Source: Auanema rhodensis (taxonomy: Eukaryota > Nematoda > Chromadorea > Rhabditida > Rhabditidae). Taken from it: a DNA stretch of 64,000 nucleotides. The notes under the pieces are model-generated. The model was not told where the DNA came from. It ran no database searches and worked only from the letters and a program-made list of their open reading frames with translations. Shown here piece by piece: positions 11,701 through 26,327 of the stretch (the first letter of the stretch is position 1; each line of letters starts with the position of its first letter). The position numbers were made by a program, and so were the translations under genes. The stretch spans positions 19,135,267 to 19,199,266 of the forward strand of contig OZ059898.1 of the NCBI GenBank assembly GCA_964057225.1. Direction: 5' to 3'.

Positions 11701-13341
11701 GAAAACTCAACATACACTAATGCATCATTTTTCAAACGATCATAACTAATTTTTGTATTACGCGTTTCTCAATGTAGTATAGTGCATTCGATGCGGATTT
11801 TTAAGCTGCGTCGATCTGTGTTATCAGATTTGCGCTAGCTTAAAAATGCACCGAGATATCAACTGATATAAGTTCACACTTATATCCTCGATTTTCACCC
11901 TGAAGATTTAAATTTTTCGTTGAATAACATTGTCCATCGTCTTTGCCTTGAAAAAAGGAATCTAAAAACATTTACTTTTTGCTAAATTATTCTGAAATTT
12001 TTCGAAAAAATTTTTGTCAAAATGTTTTTGGAAGCAATGTTGAGTGTACATGGAAACTCAACATACACTAATGCACCATTTTTCAAACGATCATAACTAA
12101 TTTTTGTATTAAGCGTTTTTCAATGTAGTATAGTGCATTCGATGCGGATTTTTAAGCTGCGTCGATCTGTGTTATCAGATTTGCGCTAGCTTAAAAATGC
12201 ACCGAGATATCAACTGATATAAGTTCACACTTATATCCTCGATTTTCACCCTGAAGAATTAATTTTTTCGTTGAATAACAATGTCCATCGTCTTTGCCTT
12301 GAAAAACTAAATCTGAAAACATCTACTTTTTGCTAAATTATTTTGAAATTTTTCGAAAAAATTTTTGTCAAAATGTTTTTGGAAGCAATGTTGAGTGTAC
12401 ATGGAAACTCAACATACACTAATGCATCATTTTTCAAACGATCATAACTAATTTTTGTATTAAGCGTTTCTCAATGTAGTATAGTGCATTCGATGCGGAT
12501 TTTTAAGCTGCGTCGATCTGTGTTATCAGATTTGCGCTAGCTTAAAAATGCACCGAGATATCAACTGATATAAGTTCACACTTATATCCTCGATTTTCAC
12601 CCTGAAGAATTAATTTTTTTGTTGAATAACATTGTCCATCGTCTTTGCCTTGGAAAAAGGAATCTAAAAACATCTACTTTTTGCTAAATTATTTTGAAAT
12701 TTTTCGAAAAAATTTTTGTCAAAATGTTTTTGGAAGCAATGTTGAGTGTACATGGAAACTCAACATACACTAATGCATTATTTTTCAAACGATCATAACT
12801 AATTTTTGAATTAAGCGTTTCTCAATGTAGTATAGTGCATTCGATGCGGATTTTTAAGCTGCGTCGATCTGTGTTATCAGATTTGCGCTAGCTTAAAAAT
12901 GCACCGAGATATCAACTGATATAAGTTCACACTTATATTCTCGATTTTCACCCTGAAGAATTAATTTTTTCGTTGAATAACATTGTCCATCGTCTTTGCC
13001 TTGAAAAAAGGAATCTAAAAACATTTACTTTTTGCTAAATTATTCTGAAATTTTTCGAAAAAATTTTTGTCAAAATGTTTTTGGAAGCAATGTTGAGTGT
13101 ACATGGAAACTCAACATACACTAATGCATCATTTTTCAAACGATCATAACTAATTTTTGTATTAAGCGTTTCTCAATGTAGTATAGTGCATTCGATGCGG
13201 ATTTTTAAGCTGCGTCGATCTGTGTTATCAGATTTGCGCTAGCTTAAAAATGCACCGAGACATCAACTGATATAAGTTCACACTTATATCCTCGATTTTC
13301 ACCCTGAAGAAATAATTTTTTCGTTGAATAACATTGTCCAT

Positions 13342-14394
13342 CGTCTTTGCCTTGAAAAAAGAAATCTAAAAACATCTACTTTTTGCTGAATTATTTTGAA
13401 ATTTTTCGAAAAAATTTTTGTCAAAATGTTTTTGGAAGCAATGTTGAGTGTACATGGAAACTCAACATACACTAATGCATCATTTTTCAAACGATCATAA
13501 CTAATTTTTGTATTAAGCGTTTCTCAATGTAGTATAGTGCATTCGATGCGGATTTTTAAGCTGCGTCGATCTGTGTTATCAGATTTGCGCTAGCTTAAAA
13601 ATGCACCGAGACATCAACTGATATAAGTTCACACTTATATCCTCGATTTTCACCCTGAAGAAATAATTTTTTCGTTGAATAACATTGTCCATCGTCTTTG
13701 CCTTGAAAAAAGAAATCTAAAAACATCTACTTTTTGCTAAATTATTTTGAAATTTTTCGAAAAAATTTTTGTCAAAATGTTTTTGGAAGCAATGTTGAGT
13801 GTACATGGAAACTCAACATACACTAATGCACCATTTTTCAAACGATCATAACTAATTTTTGTATTACGCGTTTCTCAATGTAGTATAGTGCATTCGATGT
13901 GGATTTTTAAGCTGCGTCGATCTGTGTTATCAGATTTGCGCTAGCTTAAAAATGCACCGAGACATCAACTGATATAAGTTCACACTTATATCCTCGATTT
14001 TCACCCTGAAGAAATAATTTTTTCGTTGAATAACATTGTCCATCGTCTTTGCCTTGAAAAAAGAAATCTAAAAACATCTACTTTTTGCTGAATTATTTTG
14101 AAATTTTTCGAAAAAATTTTTGTCAAAATGTTTTTGGAAGCAATGTTGAGTGTACATGGAAACTCAACATACACTAATGCATCATTTCTCAAACGATCAT
14201 AACTAATTTTTGTATTAAGCGTTTCTCAATGTAGTATAGTGCATTCGATGCGGATTTTTAAGCTGCGTCGATCTGTGTTATCAGATTTGCGCTAGCTTAA
14301 AAATGCACCGAGACATCAACTGATATAAGTTCACACTTATATCCTCGATTTTCACCCTGAAGAAATAATTTTTTCGTTGAATAACATTGTCCAT
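13342..14394 (+). repeat. 702-bp spaced near-identical monomers carrying TTGCTGAATT
   Basis: Monomers starting at 13342 and 14044 both read TTTTTGCTGAATT where others read TTTTTGCTAAATT (variant near 13384 and 14086, exactly 702 bp apart), with a different monomer at 13693 between them. A third copy lies 8 monomers further (near 16894). The A-to-G change removes a stop on the minus strand and so creates a 63-codon open frame in each; this is a side effect of the substitution, not evidence of a gene. Confidence 0.75.
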
Positions 14395-17300
14395 CGTCTT
14401 TGCCTTGAAAAAAGGAATCTAAAAACATCTACTTTTTGCTAAATTATTTTGAAATTTTTCGAAAAAATTTTTGTCAAAATGTTTTTGGAAGCAATGTTGA
14501 GTGTACATGGAAACTCAACATACACTAATGCATCATTTTTCAAACGATCATAACTAATTTTTGTATTAAGCGTTTCTCAATGTAGTATAGTGCATTCGAT
14601 GCGGATTTTTAAGCTGCGTCGATCTGTGTTATCAGATTTGCGCTAGCTTAAAAATGCACCGAGACATCAACTGATATAAGTTCACACTTATATCCTCGAT
14701 TTTCACCCTGAAGAAATAATTTTTTCGTTGAATAACATTGTCCATCGTCTTTGCCTTGAAAAAAGGAATCTAAAAACATCTACTTTTTGCTAAATTATTT
14801 TGAAATTTTTCGAAAAAATTTTTGTCAAAATGTTTTTGGAAGCAATGTTGAGTGTACATGGAAACTCAACATACACTAATGCATCATTTTTCAAACGATC
14901 ATAACTAATTTTTGTATTAAGCGTTTCTCAATGTAGTATAGTGCATTCGATGCGGATTTTTAAGCTGCGTCGATCTGTGTTATCAGATTTGCGCTAGCTT
15001 AAAAATGCACCGAGATATCAACTGATATAAGTTCACACTTATATCCTCGATTTTCACCCTGAAGATTTAATTTTTTCGTTGAATAACATTGTCCATCGTC
15101 TTTGCCTTGAAAAAAGGAATCTAAAAACATCTACTTTTTGCTAAATTATTTTGAAATTTTTCGAAAAAATTTTTGTCAAAATGTTTTTGGAAGCAATGTT
15201 GAGTGTACATGGAAACTCAACATACACTAATGCACCATTTTTCAAACGATCATAACTAATTTTTGTATTAAGCGTTTCTCAATGTAGTATAGTGCATTCG
15301 ATGCGGATTTTTAAGCTGCGTCGATCTGTGTTATCAGATTTGCGCTAGCTTAAAAATGCACCGAGATATCAACTGATATAAGTTCACACTTATATCCTCG
15401 ATTTTCACCCTGAAGAAATAATTTTTTCGTTGAATAACATTGTCCATCGTCTTTGCCTTGAAAAAAGGAATCTAAAAACATCTACTTTTTGCTAAATTAT
15501 TTTGAAATTTTTCGAAAAAATTTTTGTCAAAATGTTTTTGGAAGCAATGTTGAGTGTACATGGAAACTCAACATACACTAATGCATCATTTTTCAAACGA
15601 TCATAACTAATTTTTGTATTAAGCGTTTCTCAATGTAGTATAGTGCATTCGATGCGGATTTTTAAGCTGCGTCGATCTGTGTTATCAGATTTGCGCTAGC
15701 TTAAAAATGCACCGAGATATCAACTGATATAAGTTCACACTTATATCCTCGATTTTCACCCTGAAGATTTAATTTTTTCGTTGAATAACATTGTCCATTG
15801 TCTTTGCCTTGAAAAAAGGAATCTAAAAACATCTACTTTTTGCTAAATTATTTTGAAATTTTTCGAAAAAATTTTTGTCAAAATGTTTTTGGAAGCAATG
15901 TTGAGTGTACATGGAAACTCAACATACACTAATGCATCATTTTTCAAACGATCATAACTAATTTTTGTATTAAGCGTTTCTCAATGTAGTATAGTGCATT
16001 CGATGCGGATTTTTAAACTGCGTCGATCTGTGTTATCAGATTTGCGCTAGCTTAAAAATGCACCGAGATATCAACTGATATAAGTTCACACTTATATCCT
16101 CGATTTTCACCCTGAAGATTTAAATTTTTCCTTGAATAACATTGTCCATCGTCTTTGCCTTGAAAAAAGGAATCTAAAAACATCTACTTTTTGCTAAATT
16201 ATTTTGAAATTTTTCGAAAAAATTTTTGTCAAAATGTTTTTGGAAGCAATGTTGAGTGTACATGGAAACTCAACATACACTAATGCATCATTTTTCAAAC
16301 GATCATAACTAATTTTTGTATTAAGCGTTTCTCAATGTAGTATAGTGCATTCGATGCGGATTTTTAAGCTGCGTCGATCTGTGTTATCAGATTTGCGCTA
16401 GCTTAAAAATGCACCGAGACATCAACTGATATAAGTTCACACTTATATCCTCGATTTTCACCCTGAAGAATTAATTTTTTCGTTGAATAACATTGTCCAT
16501 CGTCTTTGCCTTGAAAAAAGAAATCTAAAAACATTTACTTTTTGCTAAATTATTCTGAAATTTTTCGAAAAAATTTTTGTCAAAATGTTTTTGGAAGCAA
16601 TGTTGAGTGTACATGGAAACTCAACATACGCTAATGCACCATTTTTCAAACGATCATAACTAATTTTTGTATTAAGCGTTTCTCAATGTAGTATAGTGCA
16701 TTCGATGCGGATTTTTAAGCTGCGTCGATCTGTGTTATCAGATTTGCGCTAGCTTAAAAATGCACCGAGATATCAACTGATATAAGTTCACACTTATATC
16801 CTCTATTTTCACCCTGAAGAATTAATTTTCTCGTTGAATAACATTGTCCATCGTCTTTGCCTTGAAAAAAGGAATCTAAAAACATCTACTTTTTGCTGAA
16901 TTATTTTGAAATTTTTCGAAAAAATTTTTGTCAAAATGTTTTTGGAAGCAATGTTGAGTGTACATGGAAACTCAACATACACTAATGCATTATTTTTCAA
17001 ACGATCATAACTAATTTTTGAATTAAGCGTTTCTCAATGTAGTATAGTGCATTCGATGCGGATTTTTAAGCTGCGTCGATCTGTGTTATCAGATTTGCGC
17101 TAGCTTAAAAATGCACCGAGATATCAACTGATATAAGTTCACACTTATATTCTCGATTTTCACCCTGAAGAATTAATTTTTTCGTTGAATAACATTGTCC
17201 ATCGTCTTTGCCTTGAAAAAAGGAATCTAAAAACATTTACTTTTCGCTAAATTATTCTGAAATTTTTCGAAAAAATTTTTGTCAAAATGTTTTTGGAAGC

Positions 17301-18957
17301 AATGTTGAGTGTACATGGAAACTCAACATACACTAATGCATCATTTTTCAAACGATCATAACTAATTTTTGTATTAAGCGTTTCTCAATGTAGTATAGTG
17401 CATTCGATGCGGATTTTTAAGCTGCGTCGATCTGTGTTATCAGATTTGCGCTAGCTTAAAAGTGCACCGAGACATCAACTGATATAAGTTCACACTTATA
17501 TCCTCGATTTTCACCCTGAAGAAATAATTTTTTCGTTGAACAACATTGTCCATCGTGTTTGCCTTGAAAAAAGGAATCTAAAAACATCTACTTTTTGCTA
17601 AATTATTTTGAAATTTTTCGAAAAAATTTTTGTCAAAATGTTTTTGGAAGCAATGTTGAGTGTACATGGAAACTCAACATACACTAATGCATCATTTTTC
17701 AAACGATCATAACTAGTTTTTGTATTAAGCGTTTCTCAATGTAGTATAGTGCATTCGATGCGGATTTTTAAGCTGCGTCGATCTGTGTTATCAGATTTGC
17801 GCTAGCTTAAAAATGCACCGAGACATCAACTGATATAAGTTCACACTTATATCCTCGATTTTCACCCTGAAGAAATAATTTTTTCGTTGAATAACATTGT
17901 CCATCGTGTTTGCCTTGAAAAAAGGAATCTAAAAACATCTACTTTTTGCTAAATTATTTTGAAATTTTTCGAAAAAATTTTTGTCAAAATGTTTTTGGAA
18001 GCAATGTTGAGTGTACATGGAAACTCAACATACACTAATGCATCATTTTTCAAACGATCATAACTAATTTTTGTATTAAGCGTTTCTCAATGTAGTATAG
18101 TGCATTCGATGCGGATTTTTAAGCTGCGTCGATCTGTGTTATCAGATTTGCGCTAGCTTAAAAATGCACCGAGACATCAACTGATATAAGTTCACACTTA
18201 TATCCTCGATTTTCACCCTGAAGAAATAATTTTTTCGTTGAATAACATTGTCCATCGTCTTTGCCTTGAAAAAAGGAATCTAAAAACATCTACTTTTTGC
18301 TAAATTATTTTGAAATTTTTCGAAAAAATTTTTGTCAAAATGTTTTTGGAAGCAATGTTGAGTGTACATGGAAACTCAACATACACTAATGCATCATTTT
18401 TCAAACGATCATAACTAATTTTTGTATTAAGCGTTTCTCAATGTAGTATAGTGCATTCGATGCGGATTTTTAAGCTGCGTCGATCTGTGTTATCAGATTT
18501 GCGCTAGCTTAAAAATGCACCGAGACATCAACTGATATATGTTCACACTTACATCCTCGATTTTCACCCTGAAGAAATAATTTTTTTGTTGAATAACATT
18601 GTCCATCGTCTTTGCCTTGAAAAAAGGAATCTAAAAACATCTACTTTTTGCTAAATTATTTTGAAATTTTTCGAAAAAATTTTTGTCAAAATGTTTTTGG
18701 AAGCAATGTTGAGTGTACATGGAAACTCAACATACACTAATGCATCATTTTTCAAACGATCATAACTAATTTTTGTATTAAGCGTTTCTCAATGTAGTAT
18801 AGTGCATTCGATGCGGATTTTTAAGCTGCGTCGATTTGTGTTATCAGATTTGCGCTAGCTTAAAAATGCACCGAGACATCAACTGATATAAGTTCACACT
18901 TATATCCTCGATTTTCACCCTGAAGAAATAATTTTTTCGTTGAATAACATTGTCCAT

Positions 18958-21900
18958 CGTCTTTGCCTTGAAAAAAGAAATCTAAAAACATCTACTTTTT
19001 GCTAAATTATTTTGAAATTTTTCGAAAAAATTTTTGTCAAAATGTTTTTGGAAGCAATGTTGAGTGTACATGGAAACTCAACATACACTAGTGCATCATT
19101 AGTCAAACGATCATAACTAATTTTTGTATTAAGCGTTTCTCAATGTAGTATAGTGCATTCGATGCGGATTTTTAAGCTGCGTCGATCTGTGTTATCAGAT
19201 TTGCGCTAGCCTAAAAATGCACCGAGATATCAACTGATATAAGTTCACACTTATATCCTCGATTTTCACCCTGAAGAAATAATTTTTTCGTTTAATAACA
19301 TTGTCCATCGTCTTTGCCTTGAAAAAAGGAATCTAAAAACATCTATTTTTTGCTAAATTATTTTGAAATGTTTCGAAAAAATTTTTGTCAAAATGTTTTT
19401 GGAAGCAATGTTGAGTGTACATGGAAACTCAACATACACTAATGCATCATTTTTCAAACGATCATAACTAATTTTTGTATTAAGCGTTTCTCAATATAGT
19501 ATAGTGCATTCGATGCGGATTTTCAAGCTGCGTCGATCTGTGTTATCAGATTTGCGCTAGCTTAAAAATGCACCGAGATATCAACTGATATAAGTTCACA
19601 CTTATATCCTCGATTTTCACCCTGAAGAATTAATTTTTTCGTTGAATAACATTGTCCATCGTCTTTGCCTTGAAAAAAGGAATCTAAAAACATCTACTTT
19701 TTGCTAAATTATTTTGAAATTTTTCGAAAAAATTTTTGTCAAAATGTTTTTGGAAGCAATGTTGAGTGTACATGGAAACTCAACATACACTAATGCATCA
19801 TTTTTCAAACGATCATAACTAATTTTTGTATTAAGCGTTTCTCAATGTAGTATAGTGCATTCGATGCGGATTTTTAAGCTGCGTCGATCTGTGTTATCAG
19901 ATTTGCGCTAGCTTAAAAATGCACCGAGACATCAACTGATATAAGTTCACACTTATATCCTCGATTTTCACCCTGAAGAAATAATTTTTTCGTTGAATAA
20001 CATTGTCCATCGTGTTTGCCTTGAAAAAAGGAATCTAAAAACATCTACTTTTTGCTAAATTATTTTGAAATTTTTCGAAAAAATTTTTGTCAAAATGTTT
20101 TTGGAAGCAATGTTGAGTGTACATGGAAACTCAACATACACTAATGCATCATTTTTCAAACGATCATAACTAATTTTTGTATTAAGCGTTTCTCAATGTA
20201 GTATAGTGCATTCGATGCGGATTTTTAAGCTGCGTCGATCTGTGTTATCAGATTTGCGCTAGCTTAAAAATGCACCGAGACATCAACTGATATAAGTTCA
20301 CACTTATATTCTCGATTTTCACCCTGAAGAATTAATTTTTTCGTTGAATAACATTGTCCATCGTCTTTGCCTTGAAAAAAGGAATCTAAAAACATTTACT
20401 TTTTGCTAAATTATTCTGAAATTTTTCGAAAAAATTTTTGTCAAAATGTTTTTGGAAGCAATGTTGAGTGTACATGGAAACTCAACATACACTAATGCAT
20501 CATTTTTCGAACGATCATAACTAATTTTTGTATTAAGCGTTTCTCAATGTAGTATAGTGCATTCGATGCGGATTTTTAAGCTGCGTCGATCTGTGTTATC
20601 AGATTTGCGCTAGCTTAAAAATGCACCGAGACATCAACTGATATAAGTTCACACTTATATCCTCGATTTTCACCCTGAAGAAATAATTTTTTCGTTGAAT
20701 AACATTGTCCATCGTCTTTGCCTTGAAAAAAGGAATCTAAAAACATCTACTTTTTGCTAAATTATTTTGAAATTTTTCGAAAAAATTTTTGTCAAAATGT
20801 TTTTGGAAGCAATGTTGAGTGTACATGGAAACTCAACATACACTAATGCATCATTTTTCAAACGATCATAACTAATTTTTGTATTAAGCGTTTCTCAATG
20901 TAGTATAGTGCATTCGATGCGGATTTTTAAGCTGCGTCGATCTGTGTTATCAGATTTGCGCTAGCTTAAAAATGCACCGAGACATCAACTGATATAAGTT
21001 CACACTTATATCCTCGATTTTCACCCTGAAGAAATAATTTTTTCGTTGAATAACATTGTCCATCGTCTTTGCCTTGAAAAAAGAAATCTAAAAACATCTA
21101 CTTTTTGCTAAATTATTTTGAAATTTTTCGAAAAAATTTTTGTCAAAATGTTTTTGGAAGCAATGTTGAGTGTACATGGAAACTCAACATACACTAATGC
21201 ATCATTAGTCAAACGATCATAACTAATTTTTGTATTAAGCGTTTCTCAATGTAGTATAGTGCATTCGATGCGGATTTTTAAGCTGCGTCGATCTGTGTTA
21301 TCAGATTTGCGCTAGCCTAAAAATGCACCGAGATATCAACTGATATAAGTTCACACTTATATCCTCGATTTTCACCCTGAAGAAATAATTTTTTCGTTGA
21401 ATAACATTGTCCATCGTCTTTGCCTTGAAAAAAGGAATCTAAAAACATCTATTTTTTGCTAAATTATTTTGAAATGTTTCGAAAAAATTTTTGTCAAAAT
21501 GTTTTTGGAAGCAATGTTGAGTGTACATGGAAACTCAACATACACTAATGCATCATTTTTCAAACGATCATAACTAATTTTTGTATTAAGCGTTTCTCAA
21601 TGTAGTATAGTGCATTCGATGCGGATTTTTAAGCTGCGTCGATCTGTGTTATCAGATTTGCGCTAGCTTAAAAATGCACCGAGATATCAACTGATATAAG
21701 TTCACACTTATATCCTCGATTTTCACCCTGAAGAAATAATTTTTTCGTTGAATAACATTGTCCATCGTCTTTGCCTTGAAAAAAGGAATCTAAAAACATC
21801 TACTTTTTGCTAAATTATTTTGAAATTTTTCGAAAAAATTTTTGTCAAAATGTTTTTGGAAGCAATGTTGAGTGTACATGGAAACTCAACATACACTAAT

Positions 21901-22818
21901 GCATCATTTTTCAAACGATCATAACTAATTTTTGTATTAAGCGTTTCTCAATGTAGTATAGTGCATTCGATGCGGATTTTTAAGCTGCGTCGATCTGTGT
22001 TATCAGATTTGCGCTAGCTTAAAAATGCACCGAGATATCAACTGATATAAGTTCACACTTATATCCTCGATTTTCACCCTGAAGATTTAATTTTTTCGTT
22101 GAATAACATTGTCCATCGTCTTTGCCTTGAAAAAAGGAATCTAAAAACATCTACTTTTTGCTAAATTATTTTGAAATTTTTCGAAAAAATTTTTGTCAAA
22201 ATGTTTTTGGAAGCAATGTTGAGTGTACATGGAAACTCAACATACACTAGTGCATCATTAGTCAAACGATCATAACTAATTTTTGTATTAAGCGTTTCTC
22301 AATGTAGTATAGTGCATTCGATGCGGATTTTTAAGCTGCGTCGATCTGTGTTATCAGATTTGCGCTAGCCTAAAAATGCACCGAGATATCAACTGATATA
22401 AGTTCACACTTATATCCTCGATTTTCACCCTGAAGAAATAATTTTTTCGTTTAATAACATTGTCCATCGTCTTTGCCTTAAAAAAAGGAATCTAAAAACA
22501 TCTATTTTTTGCTAAATTATTTTGAAATGTTTCGAAAAAATTTTTGTCAAAATGTTTTTGGAAGCAATGTTGAGTGTACATGGAAACTCAACATACACTA
22601 ATGCATCATTTTTCAAACGATCATAACTAATTTTTGTATTAAGCGTTTCTCAATATAGTATAGTGCATTCGATGCGGATTTTTAAGCTGCGTCGATCTGT
22701 GTTATCAGATTTGCGCTAGCTTAAAAATGCACCGAGATATCAACTGATATAAGTTCACACTTATATCCTCGATTTTCACCCTGAAGAATTAATTTTTTCG
22801 TTGAATAACATTGTCCAT
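18958..22818 (+). repeat. AGTC/ATGTTTCG monomer pair repeated at 6- and 9-monomer offsets
   Basis: Copies with CATTAGTCAAACG and GCTAGCCTAA start at 18958, 21064 and 22117 (AGTC at 19101, 21207 and 22260). Each is followed by a copy with CATCTATTTTTTG and GAAATGTTTCG. Offsets are 2106 bp (6 monomers) and 1053 bp (3). The first and third pairs share further rare alleles: CACTAGTGCATC, TCGTTTAATAAC (19289, 22448) and TCAATATAG (19492, 22651), each exactly 3159 bp (9 monomers) apart, while the middle pair lacks them. A fourth pair begins at 23871 in the next segment. Confidence 0.8.
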
Positions 22819-23520
22819 CGTCTTTGCCTTGAAAAACGAAATCTGAAAACATCTACTTTTTGCTAAATTATTTTGAAATTTTTCGAAAAAATTTTTGTCA
22901 AAATGTTTTTGGAAGCAATGTTGAGTGTACATGGAAACTCAACATACACTAATGCATCATTTTTCAAACGTTCATAACTAATTTTTGTATTCAGCGTTTC
23001 TCAATGTAGTATAGTGCATTTGATGCGGATTTTTAAGCTGCGTCGATCTGTGTTATCAGATTTGCGCTAGTTTAAAAATGCACCGAGATATCAACTGATA
23101 TAAGTTCACACTTATATCCTCGATTTTCACCCTGAAGAATTAATTTTTTCGTTGAATAACATTGTCCATCGTCTTTGCCTCGAAAAACGAAATCTGAAAA
23201 CATCTACTTTTTGCTAAATTATTTTGAAATTTTTCGAAAAAATTTTTGTCAAAATGTTTTTGGAAGCAATGTTGAGTGTACATGGAAACTCAACATACAC
23301 TAATGCATCATTTTTCAAACGTTCATAACTAATTTTTGTATTAAGCGTTTCTCAATGTAGTATAGTGCATTTGATGCGGATTTTTAAGCTGCGTCGATCT
23401 GTGTTATCAGATTTGCGCTAGTTTAAAAATGCACCGAGACATCAACTGATATAAGTTCACACTTATATCCTCGATTTTCACCCTGAAGAATTAATTTTTT
23501 CGTTGAATAACATTGTCCAT

Positions 23521-23870
23521 CGTCTTTGCCTTGAAAACAGGAATCTAAAAACATTTACTTTTTCCTAATTATTCTGAAATTTTTCGAAAAAATTTTTGTC
23601 AAAATGTTTTTGGAAGCAATGTTGAGTGTACATGGAAACTCAACATACACTAATGCACAATTTTTCAAACGATCATAACAAATTTTCGTATTAAGCGTTT
23701 CTCAATGTAGTATAGTGCATTCGATGCGGATTTTTAAGCTGCGTCGATCTGTGTTATCAGATTTGCGCTAGCTTAAAAATGCACCGAGACATCAACTGAT
23801 ATAAGTTCACACTTATATCCTCGATTTTCACCCTGAAGAAATAATTTTTTCGTTGAATAACATTGTCCAT
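23521..23870 (+). repeat. Type X monomer, copy 1 (350 bp)
   Basis: This is the first copy of the short variant: GAAAACAGGAATC, CATTTACT, TTTTTCCTAATTATTC (one base fewer than the usual TTTTTGCTAAATTATTC) and TGCACAATTT. Unlike the other four X copies it keeps ATTTGCGC and has private changes CATAACAAATTTTCG near 23680, and carries GACATC. It is best read as the outlying member of the X family. Confidence 0.9.
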
Positions 23871-26327
23871 CGTCTTTGCCTTGAAAAAAGAAATCTAAAA
23901 ACATCTACTTTTTGCTAAATTATTTTGAAATTTTTCGAAAAAATTTTTGTCAAAATGTTTTTGGAAGCAATGTTGAGTGTACATGGAAACTCAACATACA
24001 CTAATGCATCATTAGTCAAACGATCATAACTAATTTTTGTATTAAGCGTTTCTCAATGTAGTATAGTGCATTCGATGCGGATTTTTAAGCTGCGTCGATC
24101 TGTGTTATCAGATTTGCGCTAGCCTAAAAATGCACCGAGATATCAACTGATATAAGTTCATACTTATATCCTCGATTTTCACCCTGAAGAAATAATTTTT
24201 TCGTTGAATAACATTGTCCATCGTCTTTGCCTTGAAAAAAGGAATCTAAAAACATCTATTTTTTGCTAAATTATTTTGAAATGTTTCGAAAAAATTTTTG
24301 TCAAAATGTTTTTGGAAGCAATGTTGAGTGTACATGGAAACTCAACATACACTAAAGCATCATTTTTCAAACGATCATAACTAATTTTTGTATTAAGCGT
24401 TTCTCAATGTAGTATAGTGCATTCGATGCGGATTTTTAAGCTGCGTCGATCTGTGTTATCAGATTTGCGCTAGCTTAAAAATGCACCGAGATATCAACTG
24501 ATATAAGTTCACACTTATATCCTCGATTTTCACCCTGAAGAAATAATTTTTTCGTTGAATAACATTGTCCATCGTCTTTGCCTTGAAAAAAGGAATCTAA
24601 AAACATCTACTTTTTGCTAAATTATTTTGAAATTTTTCGAAAAAATTTTTGTCAAAATGTTTTTGGAAGCAATGTTGAGTGTACATGGAAACTCAACATA
24701 CACTAATGCATCATTTTTCAAACGATCATAACTAATTTTTGTATTGAGCGTTTCTCAATGTAGTATAGTGCATTCGATGCGGATTTTTAAGCTGCGTCGA
24801 TCTGTGTTATCAGATTTGCGCTAGCTTAAAAATGCACCGAGATATCAACTGATATAAGTTCACACTTATATCCTCGATTTTCACCCTGAAGATTTAATTT
24901 TTTCGTTGAATAACATTGTCCATCGTCTTTGCCTTGAAAAAAGGAATCTAAAAACATCTACTTTTTGCTAAATTATTTCGAAATTTTTCGAAAAAATTTT
25001 TGTCAAAATGTTTTTGGAAGCAATGTTGAGTGTACATGGAAACTCAACATACACTAATGCATCATTTTTCAAACGATCATAACTAATTTTTGTATTAAGC
25101 GTTTCTCAATGTAGTATAGTGCATTCGATGCGGATTTTTAAGCTGCGTCGATCTGTGTTATCAGATTTGCGCTAGCTTAAAAATGCACCGAGATATCAAC
25201 TGATATAAGTTCACACTTATATCCTCGATTTTCACCCTGAAGAAATAATTTTTTCGTTGAATAACATTGTCCATCGTCTTTGCCTTGAAAAAAGGAATCT
25301 TAAAACATCTACTTTTTGCTAAATTATTCTGAAATTTTTCGAAAACATTTTTGTCAAAATGTTTTTGGAAGCAATGTTGAGTGTACATGGAAACTCAACA
25401 TACACTAATGCATCATTTTTCAAACGATCATAACTAATTTTTGTATTAAGCGTTTCTCAATGTAGTATAGTGCATTCGATGCGGATTTTTAAGCTGCGTC
25501 GATCTGTGTTATCAGATTTGCGCTAGCTTAAAAATGCACCGAGATATCAACTGATATAAGTTCACACTTATATCCTCGATTTTCACCCTGAAGAATTAAT
25601 TTTTTCGTTGAATAACATTGTCCATCGTTTTTGCCTTGAAAAACGAAATCTGAAAACATCTACTTTTTGCTAAATTATTTTGAAATTTTTCGAAAAAATT
25701 TTTGTCAAAATGTTTTTGGAAGCAATGTTGAGTGTACATGGAAACTCAACATACACTAATGCATCATTTTTCAAACGTTCATAACTAATTTTTGTATTCA
25801 GCGTTTCTCAATGTAGTATAGTGCATTTGATGCGGATTTTTAAGCTGCGTCGATCTGTGTTATCAGATTTGCGCTAGTTTAAAAATGCACCGAGATATCA
25901 ACTGATATAAGTTCACACTTATATCCTCGATTTTCACCCTGAAGAATTAATTTTTTCGTTGAATAACATTGTCCATCGTCTTTGCCTTGAAAAACGAAAT
26001 CTGAAAACATCTACTTTTTGCTAAATTATTTTGAAATTTTTCGAAAAAATTTTTGTCAAAATGTTTTTGGAAGCAATGTTGAGTGTACATGGAAACTCAA
26101 CATACACTAATGCATCATTTTTCAAACGTTCATAACTAATTTTTGTATTCAGCGTTTCTCAATGTAGTATAGTGCATTTGATGCGGATTTTTAAGCTGCG
26201 TCGATCTGTGTTATCAGATTTGCGCTAGTTTAAAAATGCACCGAGATATCAACTGATATAAGTTCACACTTATATCCTCGATTTTCACCCTGAAGAATTA
26301 ATTTTTTCGTTGAATAACATTGTCCAT

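Larger units (their letters stand above)
11587..22818 (+). repeat. Array segment B: GACATC monomers
   Basis: Monomers here carry GCGG, mostly GAAGAAATAA, and very often GAGACATC instead of GAGATATC at 267-274. The C allele first appears at about 8341 and 9399 and is last seen at about 23791; none occurs from 23.9 kb to the right edge. It removes the EcoRV site that nearly every other copy has. The alleles CATTTACT with ATTCTGAAA become frequent from about 12 kb onward. CGTGTTTGCC marks three copies at about 17555, 17905 and 20011. Confidence 0.8.

Noticed and set aside
13299-13490. 63-codon open frame on the minus strand (same frame at 14001-14192 and 16809-17000)
   Set aside because: All three arise because TTGCTAAATT became TTGCTGAATT, which removes one stop of the minus strand. 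The frame is plain satellite sequence, starts in the linker, has no recognisable domain, and is closed in every other copy.
25161-25388. 75-codon open frame on the minus strand
   Set aside because: It exists only because GAATCTAAAAAC reads GAATCTTAAAAC near 25301, removing a TAG of the minus strand. It is one private substitution in a satellite copy, so no gene is supported.
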